Notes: generated by a model not told the origin, from the sequence alone. A stretch of 28,959 bases of DNA from Clostridiales bacterium (GCA_019415925.1 DXYG01000028.1:1-28959), one strand, 5' to 3'. Numbered from the stretch's first letter, positions 16,036-23,286 are shown. Translations and numbers: made by a program.

Positions 16036-16064
16036 TTGCCAAAATGTATATAATAAAGTATAAT
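16036..16064 (+). promoter_or_regulatory. Sigma-A promoter of the cobO-like gene
   Basis: -35 TTGCCA (16036-16041), exactly 17 nt, -10 TATAAT (16059-16064). The implied 5' UTR is about 75 nt, very A/T-rich, and too short and unstructured for a cobalamin riboswitch. GGAGG at 16130-16134 serves the ATG at 16145. Confidence 0.8.
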
Positions 16065-16144
16065 TACTATTATTGTATATACATTTATATATTATAATAA
16101 AATCATAAAATAATCAATATAAAAATTCCGGAGGTTTATTATAT

Positions 16145-16660
16145 ATGATTCACGTTTATTACGGCGACGGCAAAGGCAAAACAACGGCGGCAGTAGGACT
16201 TGCCGCAAGAGCCGCAGGCAGTAATATGAAGGTTTTGTTCGTGCAGTTTCTTAAAACAGAATTTTCGGGCGAACGCCACACCCTGAGTCACACCGAAAAC
16301 GTAACGCTCACGTTCTGCCCTCTTGAGCTGAAATTCACATTTGAAATGGACGAAAAAGAAAAGGCTCAGGCGGCAAAGGTTTTCAAGGGAATTTTCGACA
16401 GCAGTGTGACAACAGCCCTTACAGAGCGTTACGATATGGTAGTCCTAGACGAGATTTTCGACGTGATAAACTGCGAAATGATTACCGAGGCGGAGGTTTT
16501 TGAATTTGTCGCAAACGCCCCTGTGAGTATGGAAATCGTAATGACGGGACACAATCCGCCCGAAAGGTTCATTGAGATTGCCGACTACGTAACGGAGTTC
16601 AAAAAAATCAAGCACCCCTACGACAGAGGAATCACAGGCAGAATCGGAATAGAATTTTAA
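16145..16660 (+). CDS. cobO: CobO/BtuR-type ATP:corrinoid adenosyltransferase
   Basis: Predicted to transfer the adenosyl group of ATP to cob(I)alamin or a cobinamide precursor, making coenzyme B12. The N terminus has the P-loop GDGKGKTTAA (7-16) of this family. A Walker-B-like strand is present (YDMVVLDEIFDVIN), and the C-terminal TGHNPPERFIEIADYVTEF ... KHPYDRGI ... GIEF closely follows the CobO pattern. 171 residues is slightly short but complete. The gene stands alone, with no other B12 genes in view, so it may serve salvage. Its stop overlaps the start of the transposase gene by one base. Confidence 0.88.
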   Translation: MIHVYYGDGKGKTTAAVGLAARAAGSNMKVLFVQFLKTEFSGERHTLSHTENVTLTFCPLELKFTFEMDEKEKAQAAKVFKGIFDSSVTTALTERYDMVVLDEIFDVINCEMITEAEVFEFVANAPVSMEIVMTGHNPPERFIEIADYVTEFKKIKHPYDRGITGRIGIEF

Positions 16661-17148
16661 TGGAAAACAACAAAAAAGATAAATTCAGGCGTAAACATAT
16701 ACGTCTTGAAAATTTTGACTATTCATCTGACGGCGCATACTTTGTCACTGTATGCGTAATAAGAAAAGATATATCCCTGTGGAAAAACGTAGCGGCGAAC
16801 TGTGTTCGCCAAAATATTACCCACGAGCTATCGGATATCGGCAAACTTGTAGATAATGAAATTCAAAAAATAGAAACAATATATGACAGCATAACAGTTG
16901 ATAAATACTGTATAATGCCGGACCACATACATATGATTTTGTTCATCGACACAAAATGGCGAACACAGTTCGCCCCTACAATTTCAAGAGTGATAAAACA
17001 GTTTAAGGGAGCTATAACTAAAAAGCTTGGTTTCTCAATCTGGCAAAAATCTTTTAATGATGAAATAATCCGAAATGAAAAAGCTTATCTTGAAATATGG
17101 CGGTATATTGACGAAAATCCTGTAAAATACTTGTATGAAAAACATTAA
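16660..17148 (+). CDS. REP-associated tyrosine transposase (RAYT, Y1/HUH family)
   Basis: Single-strand DNA transposase-like protein of 162 residues. The HUH metal motif is H89-I-H91 in IMPDHIHMI. The likely catalytic tyrosine is Y149 in the last helix (IWRYIDENP). The N-terminal beta strand YFVTVCV and the ISRVIKQFKGAITKKLG helix fit the family. The domain looks intact. The ATG overlaps the cobO stop (TAATG) and has no good Shine-Dalgarno of its own, suggesting coupled or weak expression. Residues 44-50 and 100-107 are encoded by REP-like palindromes in opposite orientation. From family knowledge, RAYTs are usually domesticated single-copy genes that act on REP elements beginning with GTAG; no IS ends are visible here. 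Confidence 0.88.
   Translation: MENNKKDKFRRKHIRLENFDYSSDGAYFVTVCVIRKDISLWKNVAANCVRQNITHELSDIGKLVDNEIQKIETIYDSITVDKYCIMPDHIHMILFIDTKWRTQFAPTISRVIKQFKGAITKKLGFSIWQKSFNDEIIRNEKAYLEIWRYIDENPVKYLYEKH
16789..16810 (+). repeat. REP-like palindrome inside the RAYT gene, copy 1
   Basis: GTAG head, one C, then the perfect stem GGCGAAC-TGT-GTTCGCC. It is read in frame as residues V-A-A-N-C-V-R (44-50). Together with the inverted copy at 16958-16979 it forms a BIME-like pair with 147 bp between. Confidence 0.85.
16958..16979 (-). repeat. REP-like palindrome inside the RAYT gene, copy 2 (inverted)
   Basis: On the minus strand: GTAG, one G, then GGCGAAC-TGT-GTTCGCC, differing from copy 1 at one base. It is read in frame on the plus strand as W-R-T-Q-F-A-P-T (residues 100-107). 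Including the next bases ATTTTGT it matches the intergenic copy at 23232-23260 at 28 of 29 positions. Confidence 0.85.
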
Positions 17149-17205
17149 ATCCGCAATATTCAGCAACTTCGATATCCTGTATCCATAACACTTCCAACAT
17201 AATAA

Positions 17206-17239
17206 AACGGCTGACGGAAACAAAACTCCGTCAGCCGTT
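17206..17239. terminator. Bidirectional terminator between convergent genes
   Basis: Perfect 13-bp stem AACGGCTGACGGA / TCCGTCAGCCGTT with an 8-nt loop. It is followed by ATTTTACATTTT on the plus strand and by TTATTATG on the minus strand (after the stem's own TT). It lies between the RAYT gene (plus) and the membrane-protein gene at 17257 (minus), so it can serve both. Confidence 0.85.
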
Positions 17240-17256
17240 ATTTTACATTTTATTAA

Positions 17257-18012
17257 TTACTCACTTTTTGCATTGTCCGAAGATGAAACGACCGCTTTTT
17301 TATCAAGATATTCCTTTGGATATATCACGAAAAACAGGAATAACGGAATGTACTCTGCCAATAAAAATATAATGTTAACAAAAAACGAAATATATATTCC
17401 ATTGGAAAACACACTGTTAATGTTCCCACTGTCATCAGACAGGATAAACGTAATAAACGAAATATCTATTCCAAGTGTTCCGATTTCAAAAATAAAATAC
17501 AAACAAAAGCTTACAGCAAACAAGATTGATAAAATGAGCTTTGCTGTTTTATTTTCGGGTACGAGCTTATTCCTTTTATTAAAAAACAATATTGCTGCTG
17601 CAATTGCTATTTTAGATACAGCAAACAGGCAAAACAACGGTTTACGGAATACAGCTTCTAAAATACATAAAATATCTGCACCGAATACAACAAATAATTG
17701 ATACAATCCGTTTGTTAAATATAAAATATTTGCAATCAGGAATAACTCAGCGAAAATTTTTATTATATCAATATTAAGTTTATTTTTAGTCAGTATTGTC
17801 ACTGCAAGCAAAACAAACGCTGTCAATAACAACCCCTGCGAAACAATATCAACTATACTATATATTAGAACCAATGCATACATATCTTGCAGAAATAAAT
17901 AAATTTCGTATATAATATTTCCGACAAAGCCTAAAGAACAAATTATGAGAAGAACAGAAATAACAATACCCAAAATTCTGACATTCTTTTCTGCCCTTAA
18001 TTTATCAACCAT
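17257..18012 (-). CDS. Polytopic membrane protein of unknown function
   Basis: About 251 residues with roughly six hydrophobic segments (for example ILGIVISVLLIICSLGFVGN and ISFFVNIIFLLAEYIPLFL) and short charged ends. I do not recognise the family. The start used, MVDKLRAEKN, has GAGGTGG at good spacing; another ATG five codons upstream (18027) is possible. Composition is more A/T-rich than the ribosomal genes. It has its own promoter and stands alone between terminators. Confidence 0.8.
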   Translation of the reverse strand: MVDKLRAEKNVRILGIVISVLLIICSLGFVGNIIYEIYLFLQDMYALVLIYSIVDIVSQGLLLTAFVLLAVTILTKNKLNIDIIKIFAELFLIANILYLTNGLYQLFVVFGADILCILEAVFRKPLFCLFAVSKIAIAAAILFFNKRNKLVPENKTAKLILSILFAVSFCLYFIFEIGTLGIDISFITFILSDDSGNINSVFSNGIYISFFVNIIFLLAEYIPLFLFFVIYPKEYLDKKAVVSSSDNAKSE

Positions 18013-18060
18013 ATTCAGCCACCTCATTGTTTACTTCCGCATTTTTAGCTTTTTATTCCG

Positions 18061-18088
18061 ATTATATCATCAAATATGACAAAGTCAA
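18061..18088 (-). promoter_or_regulatory. Promoter of the membrane-protein gene
   Basis: Minus strand: -35 TTGACT (18083-18088), 16-nt spacer, -10 TATAAT (18061-18066). It is correctly placed for the gene that starts at 18012. Confidence 0.7.
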
Positions 18089-18129
18089 TAGCACGTTGAT
18101 TATATTCTCGGCAGAGCTAACCAAAATTA

Positions 18130-18164
18130 AAAACCTCCGCAAGCGATTAGCTCCCGGAGGTTTT
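18130..18164 (-). terminator. Terminator of the sortase/aminotransferase genes
   Basis: Minus strand: AAAACCTCCG and CGGAGGTTTT form a 10-bp stem around a 15-nt loop, followed by TTAATTTTGG. It lies 12 nt after the ectB-like stop codon. Confidence 0.8.
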
Positions 18165-18175
18165 CTGTTACTGAC

Positions 18176-19441
18176 TTATTTATTTAATACTTCTTCAATC
18201 GACTTCTTCACTCTTGAAAGTCCCTCAAGGAGCATATCGTCGTCAATTACAAGCGGAGGCATAATCTTTACAACCGAGCCTTCTCTGCCTGCACATTCGC
18301 AGATGAGCTTTTTCTCAAAGCACTTCTCGATTACCTCTTCCGTAAGCGAAGAATCAATTGCGCCGAAGTCGATACCCCAGATAAGTCCGATACCTCTTAA
18401 CTCAAGTCTTGAATCAAGCGGCAGAATTTCCTCGGTAACATACTTCTTTACAAGCTCGCCCTTGCGTTTTGTTTCAGCCTCAACATCATTTTCAAGCAGA
18501 TAATCAATAGCCGCCTTGCCTGCAACGAATGAAAGCTGATTTCCTCTGAATGTGCCGTTGTGCTCGCCGGGCTTCCAGTCGTCAAGCTCGTCCGTATGAA
18601 GAACGATTGCAAGCGGCATACCGATACCGCCGATTGACTTTGACATAACAACAATGTCGGGGGTGATTCCCGCACGTTCAAATGAGAAGAATGTGCCGCT
18701 GCGGCAGCAGCCTACCTGAACATCGTCGACAATCATAAGAATATCGTTCTTTGTACAGAACTCTCTTACGTCACGCAGGAACTCATCGTCAAAAACTCTG
18801 ATTCCGCCCTCAGCCTGTACGGTTTCCATAACAACTGCGGCAGGCTTTTCAACGCCCGAATGGTCGTCGTCGATAAGAGTCTGCATATACTTGATAACGT
18901 CAAGTCCCTCAAACATATACGGAGCAGGAATGTGAGTGCAGTCGGTAAAGGTTGCGCCTGCACCGTTTCTTGCGTACATCTCGGAGGTAAGCGAAAGCGC
19001 ACCGAGAGTCATACCGTGAAAACAACCCATAAATGAGAAAATATTTCTGCGCTTAGTGGTCTTTCTTGCAAGCTTTATAGCCGCCTCAATAGCATTTGTG
19101 CCCGTAGGACCTGTAAACTGGATTCTGTACTTGTAGCCTCTCGGCTCAATAATCTTCTTTTCAAGAGTTTCAATAAACTCACGCTTGGGCACAGTGTACA
19201 TATCAAGAGCGTGAATAATTCCGTCGGTTGCAAGGTAATCAATTACCTTTCCTTTGATATAGTCGTTGTTGTGACCGTAGTTTACAGCACCTGCGCCGCA
19301 GAAAAAGTCAATGTACTTATCGCCGTTTTCGTCAGTCATAACTGCACCCTTGGCGTCGGTGAACACCTTCGGGAAATGTCTGCAATAGGAACGAACGGAA
19401 GATTCGTATTGCTCAAAAGTATTTGTTTTCATATTCATCAT
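18176..19441 (-). CDS. ectB: Diaminobutyrate--2-oxoglutarate aminotransferase (EctB-type)
   Basis: PLP-dependent class III aminotransferase, predicted to convert aspartate semialdehyde plus glutamate to L-2,4-diaminobutyrate and 2-oxoglutarate. 421 residues. EctB-like features: FEQYESSVRSYCRHFPKVF at the N terminus, GPTGTNAIEAA (111-121), FHG (141-143), VDDVQVGC (238-245, with the EctB-style DD instead of DE), the PLP lysine K268 in VMSKSIGG, and WKPGEHNGTFRGNQL. ectA and ectC are not nearby, so ectoine is not the likely product. The gene overlaps the upstream MoCF-like gene; three close ATG codons (19441, 19438, 19432) could be the start, the last matching homologues best. The true substrate could be another omega-amino donor. 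Confidence 0.85.
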   Translation of the reverse strand: MMNMKTNTFEQYESSVRSYCRHFPKVFTDAKGAVMTDENGDKYIDFFCGAGAVNYGHNNDYIKGKVIDYLATDGIIHALDMYTVPKREFIETLEKKIIEPRGYKYRIQFTGPTGTNAIEAAIKLARKTTKRRNIFSFMGCFHGMTLGALSLTSEMYARNGAGATFTDCTHIPAPYMFEGLDVIKYMQTLIDDDHSGVEKPAAVVMETVQAEGGIRVFDDEFLRDVREFCTKNDILMIVDDVQVGCCRSGTFFSFERAGITPDIVVMSKSIGGIGMPLAIVLHTDELDDWKPGEHNGTFRGNQLSFVAGKAAIDYLLENDVEAETKRKGELVKKYVTEEILPLDSRLELRGIGLIWGIDFGAIDSSLTEEVIEKCFEKKLICECAGREGSVVKIMPPLVIDDDMLLEGLSRVKKSIEEVLNK

Positions 19442-19857
19442 ACCCTCGCATTCTCTGTAATTTTTATATATCCTGCAATTGCCCCCTGCATAATTGCTTC
19501 AATCTGTTCAGGCTCGTCGGGTAACAGAACAAGCAGTTGGTGCTGCGCTCTTATAACATAACCGTCGTCGCCCGTCGGATTTTTCAGTTTTTTGCAATCA
19601 TCTACGCAGGAGCTTTTAATAAGACGTGAAACAATGCTTTTGACATCTCTTTCATCGCCAAAGCCTAAACCGCCTATGACAAAAACTATATTACATTCTC
19701 CGAACGCTTCTGTCAAGACATTACATAAACTCCCCTTGTCGGCGGCAAAAGAAATATCGCTTGCATCAAGGTTAAGCTCCGAAAAACTCTTTTTGAGCGC
19801 ACGCTCGCAAAGTGAAGTCTTTCTCGCCGAATAAAATACTGTTTTACATTCCACCAT
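19438..19857 (-). CDS. Degenerate MoCF/CinA-N-like protein
   Basis: 139 residues, clearly translated (GGGAGGCGAGT before ATG). The pattern resembles the molybdopterin-binding fold of CinA/MogA: NIVFVIGGLGFGDERDV (56-72) for the usual GGxGPTxDD loop, then NPTGDDGY (93-100) and LLVLLPDEPEQIEAI (108-122), where CinA has a PG(V/P)PxE loop. The acidic residues after the glycine loop are altered, so catalysis is doubtful. It starts 13 nt after the sortase gene and overlaps the aminotransferase gene by four bases. Its fold matches the sortase N-terminal domain, so the two may interact. Function unknown. Confidence 0.7.
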   Translation of the reverse strand: MVECKTVFYSARKTSLCERALKKSFSELNLDASDISFAADKGSLCNVLTEAFGECNIVFVIGGLGFGDERDVKSIVSRLIKSSCVDDCKKLKNPTGDDGYVIRAQHQLLVLLPDEPEQIEAIMQGAIAGYIKITENARV

Positions 19858-19870
19858 ACTCGCCTCCCTG

Positions 19871-21829
19871 CTACTGCGCCTGTGAGTATTCAGGTTTCAG
19901 CTCATAATCAAATATGGGCGCAATATCCATATCGCAGGTGACATTGCTGTAGTCGAGTCCCCATTCCTTAAACTTGTAGTCGTAATAATCGTCACTCGGC
20001 TTTGTCGGATTTGCAGGAGCCTTAGCCGCCTTGCCGTACTCAACCTTCTGTTCTGTCAGCACAGAGCCGTCGTAATTGAGGAACCTTACCGTCAGGTAAA
20101 TCTTCGCCTGAGTCGTAGGCTGAGGAGCAGTCTGACTGTTTGCTCCGTTTGCGCCCGACGTGCTTGACGGTGAGCTTGTCGGCTCAACAACCTTCTGATT
20201 CTTGAAGTCGTAGTCGCCGTTGTACCAGTCGATTTGTCCCTTTTCATATGCTGTGCAGAAATCCGTAACAGTCGGTCTTGTTCCGCCGTAGGCAGAGTAA
20301 TAAACCTGCGGCCAGACAATGTTGTTATTAAGCGAAGCCTTTGAAACGTCAACCTTTTTCGACTCGCCGACTCTCACCTTTCTTGCCACAACAACCGTTC
20401 TCCAGTTTGTAAACTCATAGGAGCAGGTTGAAAGCGTGATAAGCTCGTCGTCCTCATTAACGTCAACAGGGCAGTTGAACAGCGAGCGGATTCTTACGTT
20501 GTAAACGTAATTCATAAAGTCCTTTTCGTTCTGGAAGTCGCCGACCATATAATTGAAGAACTCGCCCTGCGTTGAAAGCGTGTTCGTCTTGAACACGGAA
20601 ATAATCTTGTACGTTCCCTGCTCTTCTGGCGTGTCGAACTCTATTGTAGGCGATTTCTTGTAAAAGTCAAGGTCGCCTGTCGTTCCGCCGTACTTGAGCA
20701 AATCGCCGAACATTGAGCCGTCCTGAATGTGGTGACCGTGAATTACAACATTTTTGCTGTCGGTACCCTTTGTACAGCGGTAGTCAAGGAAAATACTTCC
20801 GAACGAATCCCAATCCTTCTTATAGTTGTGCGAAAGATAATACTGATACGTTCTGTCGTCGCCCTTATGCCACAAAACAGGATAGTCAATCTGGGTATTG
20901 TCAAGCTGAATCCAGCCGACAATCTCCTCGTTTATTTCCTTGAGCTTTTTCCAGTCTATAGTATCTCCCTTATCGGGCTTTTTATTATTTCCGGTGTTGT
21001 CCTCGGTGCCGTGAGCAATTTTCTGAATTTCACCGTTGAGAGCGGCGTTTCTCATACTCAGGAACACCATATTATACATCAGCAGTGAAAGCGCAGTCAG
21101 AAAAACAAGGAATGATGCAATTACAACGCATTTTCTTGCAACCTCCTTGCCGCCGTCGCCCCTCATCGGGATAAATCGGTAGGCAAAGCCTGTTCTTTCG
21201 GGAACATACTCTTTTATGCCAAAACCGTCGGGATAATCCTCTGCGGAATTTTCAAAAACTTCCTTTGTTCTTACAGCCGCAAGGGAAATTACATCGTCGT
21301 CGTTTTCGCCCGTCAGGCTCGCCTGAGGAAGTACGGCAACCTGCAAGCCCTTGAACATAAAGCAATAGCCCTTGTAGCCGTTGCCGAATTCACCGAGCTT
21401 GAACACCTTTGACTTTTTGCGGTAGAGCCTGAATTCTTCTTCAAGAGCTTCAAGTTCTTCCTGCGTTGCACCCCTCTTTTTAGCGTCGTTAAATGCCTTA
21501 TCTCTCTTTTTCCAGTAGTCCTTCGGCGTGCGCTCGTTTGCACTGTGCTCCGCCTCGGCAACCGTTTCAACAAAGTACTTTCTGAAAGAAGTGCTGTCGG
21601 TTGTTGAAAGGGCGTTTGCAATAATCACAACGTCCGGTCTGTTCTCGGACTTTGCAATCTCGTCAAGAGAAGCCTTGATTTTTCCTGACCTGAGCACGGT
21701 GTTTTTAACGCCTGTAAGCGTGTAGCCGTATTTGTCGAGCCTTGCCTTAAGCTCGGGCTTTTTGTCGACAAGTCCGACGGCGTTTTTGTTCCTTACCACA
21801 GAAATAATTTCAATATTAACCTGATTCAC
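19871..21829 (-). CDS. Class B sortase with N-terminal MoCF-like and C-terminal InlB-repeat domains
   Basis: Membrane transpeptidase of 652 residues, far longer than the usual 220-260. Residues 1-about 215 are predicted cytoplasmic and resemble a degenerate CinA-N/MoCF fold (IEIISVVRNKNAVGLV; NRPDVVIIANALSTTDS at 63-79; YCFMFKGLQVAVLPQ at 155-169) with a charged helical insert at 95-145. One membrane span is at 233-258. The extracellular sortase domain covers about 290-490, with H366 (VIHGHH), C469 (TLSTCSYEF) and R477. A Ser/Thr/Pro linker (549-574) leads to an InlB/Flg_new-type repeat (577-642: FLNYDGSVLTEQKVEYGKAA). Start is GTG with AAGGGGTGAT upstream. It is the first gene of a three-gene unit. 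No LPxTG-type or NPQTN-type substrate is seen in the window. Confidence 0.85.
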   Translation of the reverse strand: MNQVNIEIISVVRNKNAVGLVDKKPELKARLDKYGYTLTGVKNTVLRSGKIKASLDEIAKSENRPDVVIIANALSTTDSTSFRKYFVETVAEAEHSANERTPKDYWKKRDKAFNDAKKRGATQEELEALEEEFRLYRKKSKVFKLGEFGNGYKGYCFMFKGLQVAVLPQASLTGENDDDVISLAAVRTKEVFENSAEDYPDGFGIKEYVPERTGFAYRFIPMRGDGGKEVARKCVVIASFLVFLTALSLLMYNMVFLSMRNAALNGEIQKIAHGTEDNTGNNKKPDKGDTIDWKKLKEINEEIVGWIQLDNTQIDYPVLWHKGDDRTYQYYLSHNYKKDWDSFGSIFLDYRCTKGTDSKNVVIHGHHIQDGSMFGDLLKYGGTTGDLDFYKKSPTIEFDTPEEQGTYKIISVFKTNTLSTQGEFFNYMVGDFQNEKDFMNYVYNVRIRSLFNCPVDVNEDDELITLSTCSYEFTNWRTVVVARKVRVGESKKVDVSKASLNNNIVWPQVYYSAYGGTRPTVTDFCTAYEKGQIDWYNGDYDFKNQKVVEPTSSPSSTSGANGANSQTAPQPTTQAKIYLTVRFLNYDGSVLTEQKVEYGKAAKAPANPTKPSDDYYDYKFKEWGLDYSNVTCDMDIAPIFDYELKPEYSQAQ

Positions 21830-21890
21830 CTGAGTATCACCCCTTGCACATTAGAACACTTAAAATTACTCATAAATCTTAAGTAACAGG

Positions 21891-21970
21891 TGTAGGGAAC
21901 GACCCCTGTGTCGTTCCTATATAAGTTAGATGAATTTCCGTTAGGAACGACACAGGGGTCGTTCCCTACA
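21891..21970. repeat. Perfect 29-bp inverted repeat, REP-pair-like
   Basis: Arms at 21891-21919 and 21942-21970 are exact reverse complements, 22 bp apart. Each arm is itself TGTAG plus the stem GGAACGAC-ccctgt-GTCGTTCC, so the GTAG head faces outward on both sides. It lies between thiI and the sortase gene. It resembles a bacterial interspersed mosaic element and could also form a strong hairpin that reduces read-through from thiI. Confidence 0.85.
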
Positions 21971-22006
21971 GTATTTCACAAAATTTTTTGTTCCGACATA
22001 CTTATA

Positions 22007-23188
22007 TCAGTCGTCGGCTGAAATATATGTTATCTTAAGGTTTTGCAGAGCTTCTTCAACAAGCGGAGCAAAGCCTGCCTTTTCCTGAGCCTCTTTGACG
22101 TATTTTAAAACAGGTCTTGTGCGAGGGTGCTTGGGCGTAAACACCGTACAGCAGTCCTCGTAAGGCTCAATCGAAGTTTCGTAGGTATCTATCTTATAAG
22201 AAATATCAATAATTTCCTGCTTATCCATACCAATCAGCGGTCTGAACACAACCATATCGGTCGCTTCGTCGGTACAGCCGAGTGCGCCGATTGTCTGGCT
22301 TGCAACCTGACCGAGGCTTTCGCCCGTAATGAGTGCCGAGCAGTCGTTGTCAAGCGCAATTTTCTCGGAAATCTCCATCATCAGACGGCGCATAATAATA
22401 GTAAACAGCTCCTCAGGACAATCGTCCTTTATCTTCTCCTGAATCTTTGTAAACGGAACGGTGTACATCGTCATTCTGCCTGCATAACGGCTTACCTTCT
22501 GAAGGAGCTTTACCACCTTTTCCTCGGCACGTCTGCTCGTGTAGGGCGGACTTGCAAAGTGAACGGCGGTGAGCTTTATGCCACGCTTAGCCATCATATA
22601 TGCGGCTACCGGCGAGTCAATTCCTCCGCTTATCAGAATAGCGGCTCTGCCGCCTGTTCCGACGGGAATACCGCCTGCGCCCTTTTCGGGGTCGCAGTGG
22701 ATATATGCGCCGAAGTCACGGATTTCAACATAAACGGTAACCTCGGGATTGTGAACGTCAACCGTAAGGTGAGGGAATTTTTCAAGAATCACTCCGCCGA
22801 GCTCACGGCATATTTCGGGTGACTTGTACGGAAAACGCTTGTCACTGCGCTTTGCCTCAACCTTAAAGGTCTTTGCCGATTTAAGAGTTTTTTCAAGATA
22901 GGCGGGTGCGGTCTGCAAAACGGACTCAAGCGTTTTTTCCTCGCAGACAGCCGCTCTCGAATAGGCAACAATGCCGAACACCCTTGAAATTCTCTCGCAA
23001 GCCTCGTCCAAGTCAATATCCTCCGACAGCGGCTTTACATAAATAGTCGACTGTGCCGAGGTAATTTCAAAACGTCCGAGAGGACTCAATGCAAATTTGA
23101 TATTCTTTTTTAAAACGTCTTCAAACGAACGGCGGTTGAGTCCCTTTAAAACAATTTCGCCGTCCTTCAAAAGGATAATTTCTTTCAT
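22007..23188 (-). CDS. thiI: tRNA 4-thiouridine synthase ThiI
   Basis: Activates U8 of tRNA with ATP and inserts sulfur delivered by a cysteine desulfurase; in some species it also serves thiamine-thiazole synthesis. 393 residues: N-terminal ferredoxin-like part (KDGEIVLKGLNRRSFE), THUMP domain (about 60-165), and the PP-loop SGGIDSPVAAY (187-197). Conserved GESLGQVASQT and EDCCTVFTPKHP follow. There is no C-terminal rhodanese domain, the short form seen in Gram-positives. ATG after AAGGAAGG. The desulfurase gene lies just upstream, an obvious functional pairing. Confidence 0.95.
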   Translation of the reverse strand: MKEIILLKDGEIVLKGLNRRSFEDVLKKNIKFALSPLGRFEITSAQSTIYVKPLSEDIDLDEACERISRVFGIVAYSRAAVCEEKTLESVLQTAPAYLEKTLKSAKTFKVEAKRSDKRFPYKSPEICRELGGVILEKFPHLTVDVHNPEVTVYVEIRDFGAYIHCDPEKGAGGIPVGTGGRAAILISGGIDSPVAAYMMAKRGIKLTAVHFASPPYTSRRAEEKVVKLLQKVSRYAGRMTMYTVPFTKIQEKIKDDCPEELFTIIMRRLMMEISEKIALDNDCSALITGESLGQVASQTIGALGCTDEATDMVVFRPLIGMDKQEIIDISYKIDTYETSIEPYEDCCTVFTPKHPRTRPVLKYVKEAQEKAGFAPLVEEALQNLKITYISADD

Positions 23189-23231
23189 ATGCCTTCCTTA
23201 AATTCTATAATAATATAAGTTTTTATTTTCT

Positions 23232-23260
23232 GTAGCGGCGAACTGTGTTCGCCATTTTGT
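23232..23260 (+). repeat. REP-like palindrome matching those in the RAYT gene
   Basis: GTAG, C, GGCGAAC-TGT-GTTCGCC, then ATTTTGT. Its core is identical to RAYT copy 1, and over 29 bases it differs from inverted RAYT copy 2 by one base. It lies in the thiI-desulfurase spacer, about 6.3 kb from the transposase gene. Confidence 0.85.
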
Positions 23261-23285
23261 ATAAATTGCATTGCAATTTATACAA
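23257..23285. repeat. 29-nt near-perfect palindrome
   Basis: 14-bp arms around a single central T (TTGTATAAATTGCA / TGCAATTTATACAA), partly overlapping the REP copy before it. As RNA it would form a long hairpin. Confidence 0.8.
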
Positions 23286-23286
23286 C

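Noticed and set aside
16065..16144. Cobalamin riboswitch in front of the cobO-like gene
   Set aside because: The 5' UTR is about 75 nt, almost pure A/T, and lacks a B12-box-like sequence.
17048..17070. Apparent loss of the RAYT catalytic tyrosine (FND where a tyrosine occurs in some relatives)
   Set aside because: By comparison with IS608 TnpA, the catalytic tyrosine lies in the final helix, here Y149 in IWRYIDENP, which is present.
18176..19441. Ectoine biosynthesis locus
   Set aside because: Only the EctB-type aminotransferase is present; ectA, ectC and ectD are not adjacent.
22127..22822. Plus-strand frame of 231 codons
   Set aside because: Antisense shadow of thiI, whose motifs and start site are unambiguous.
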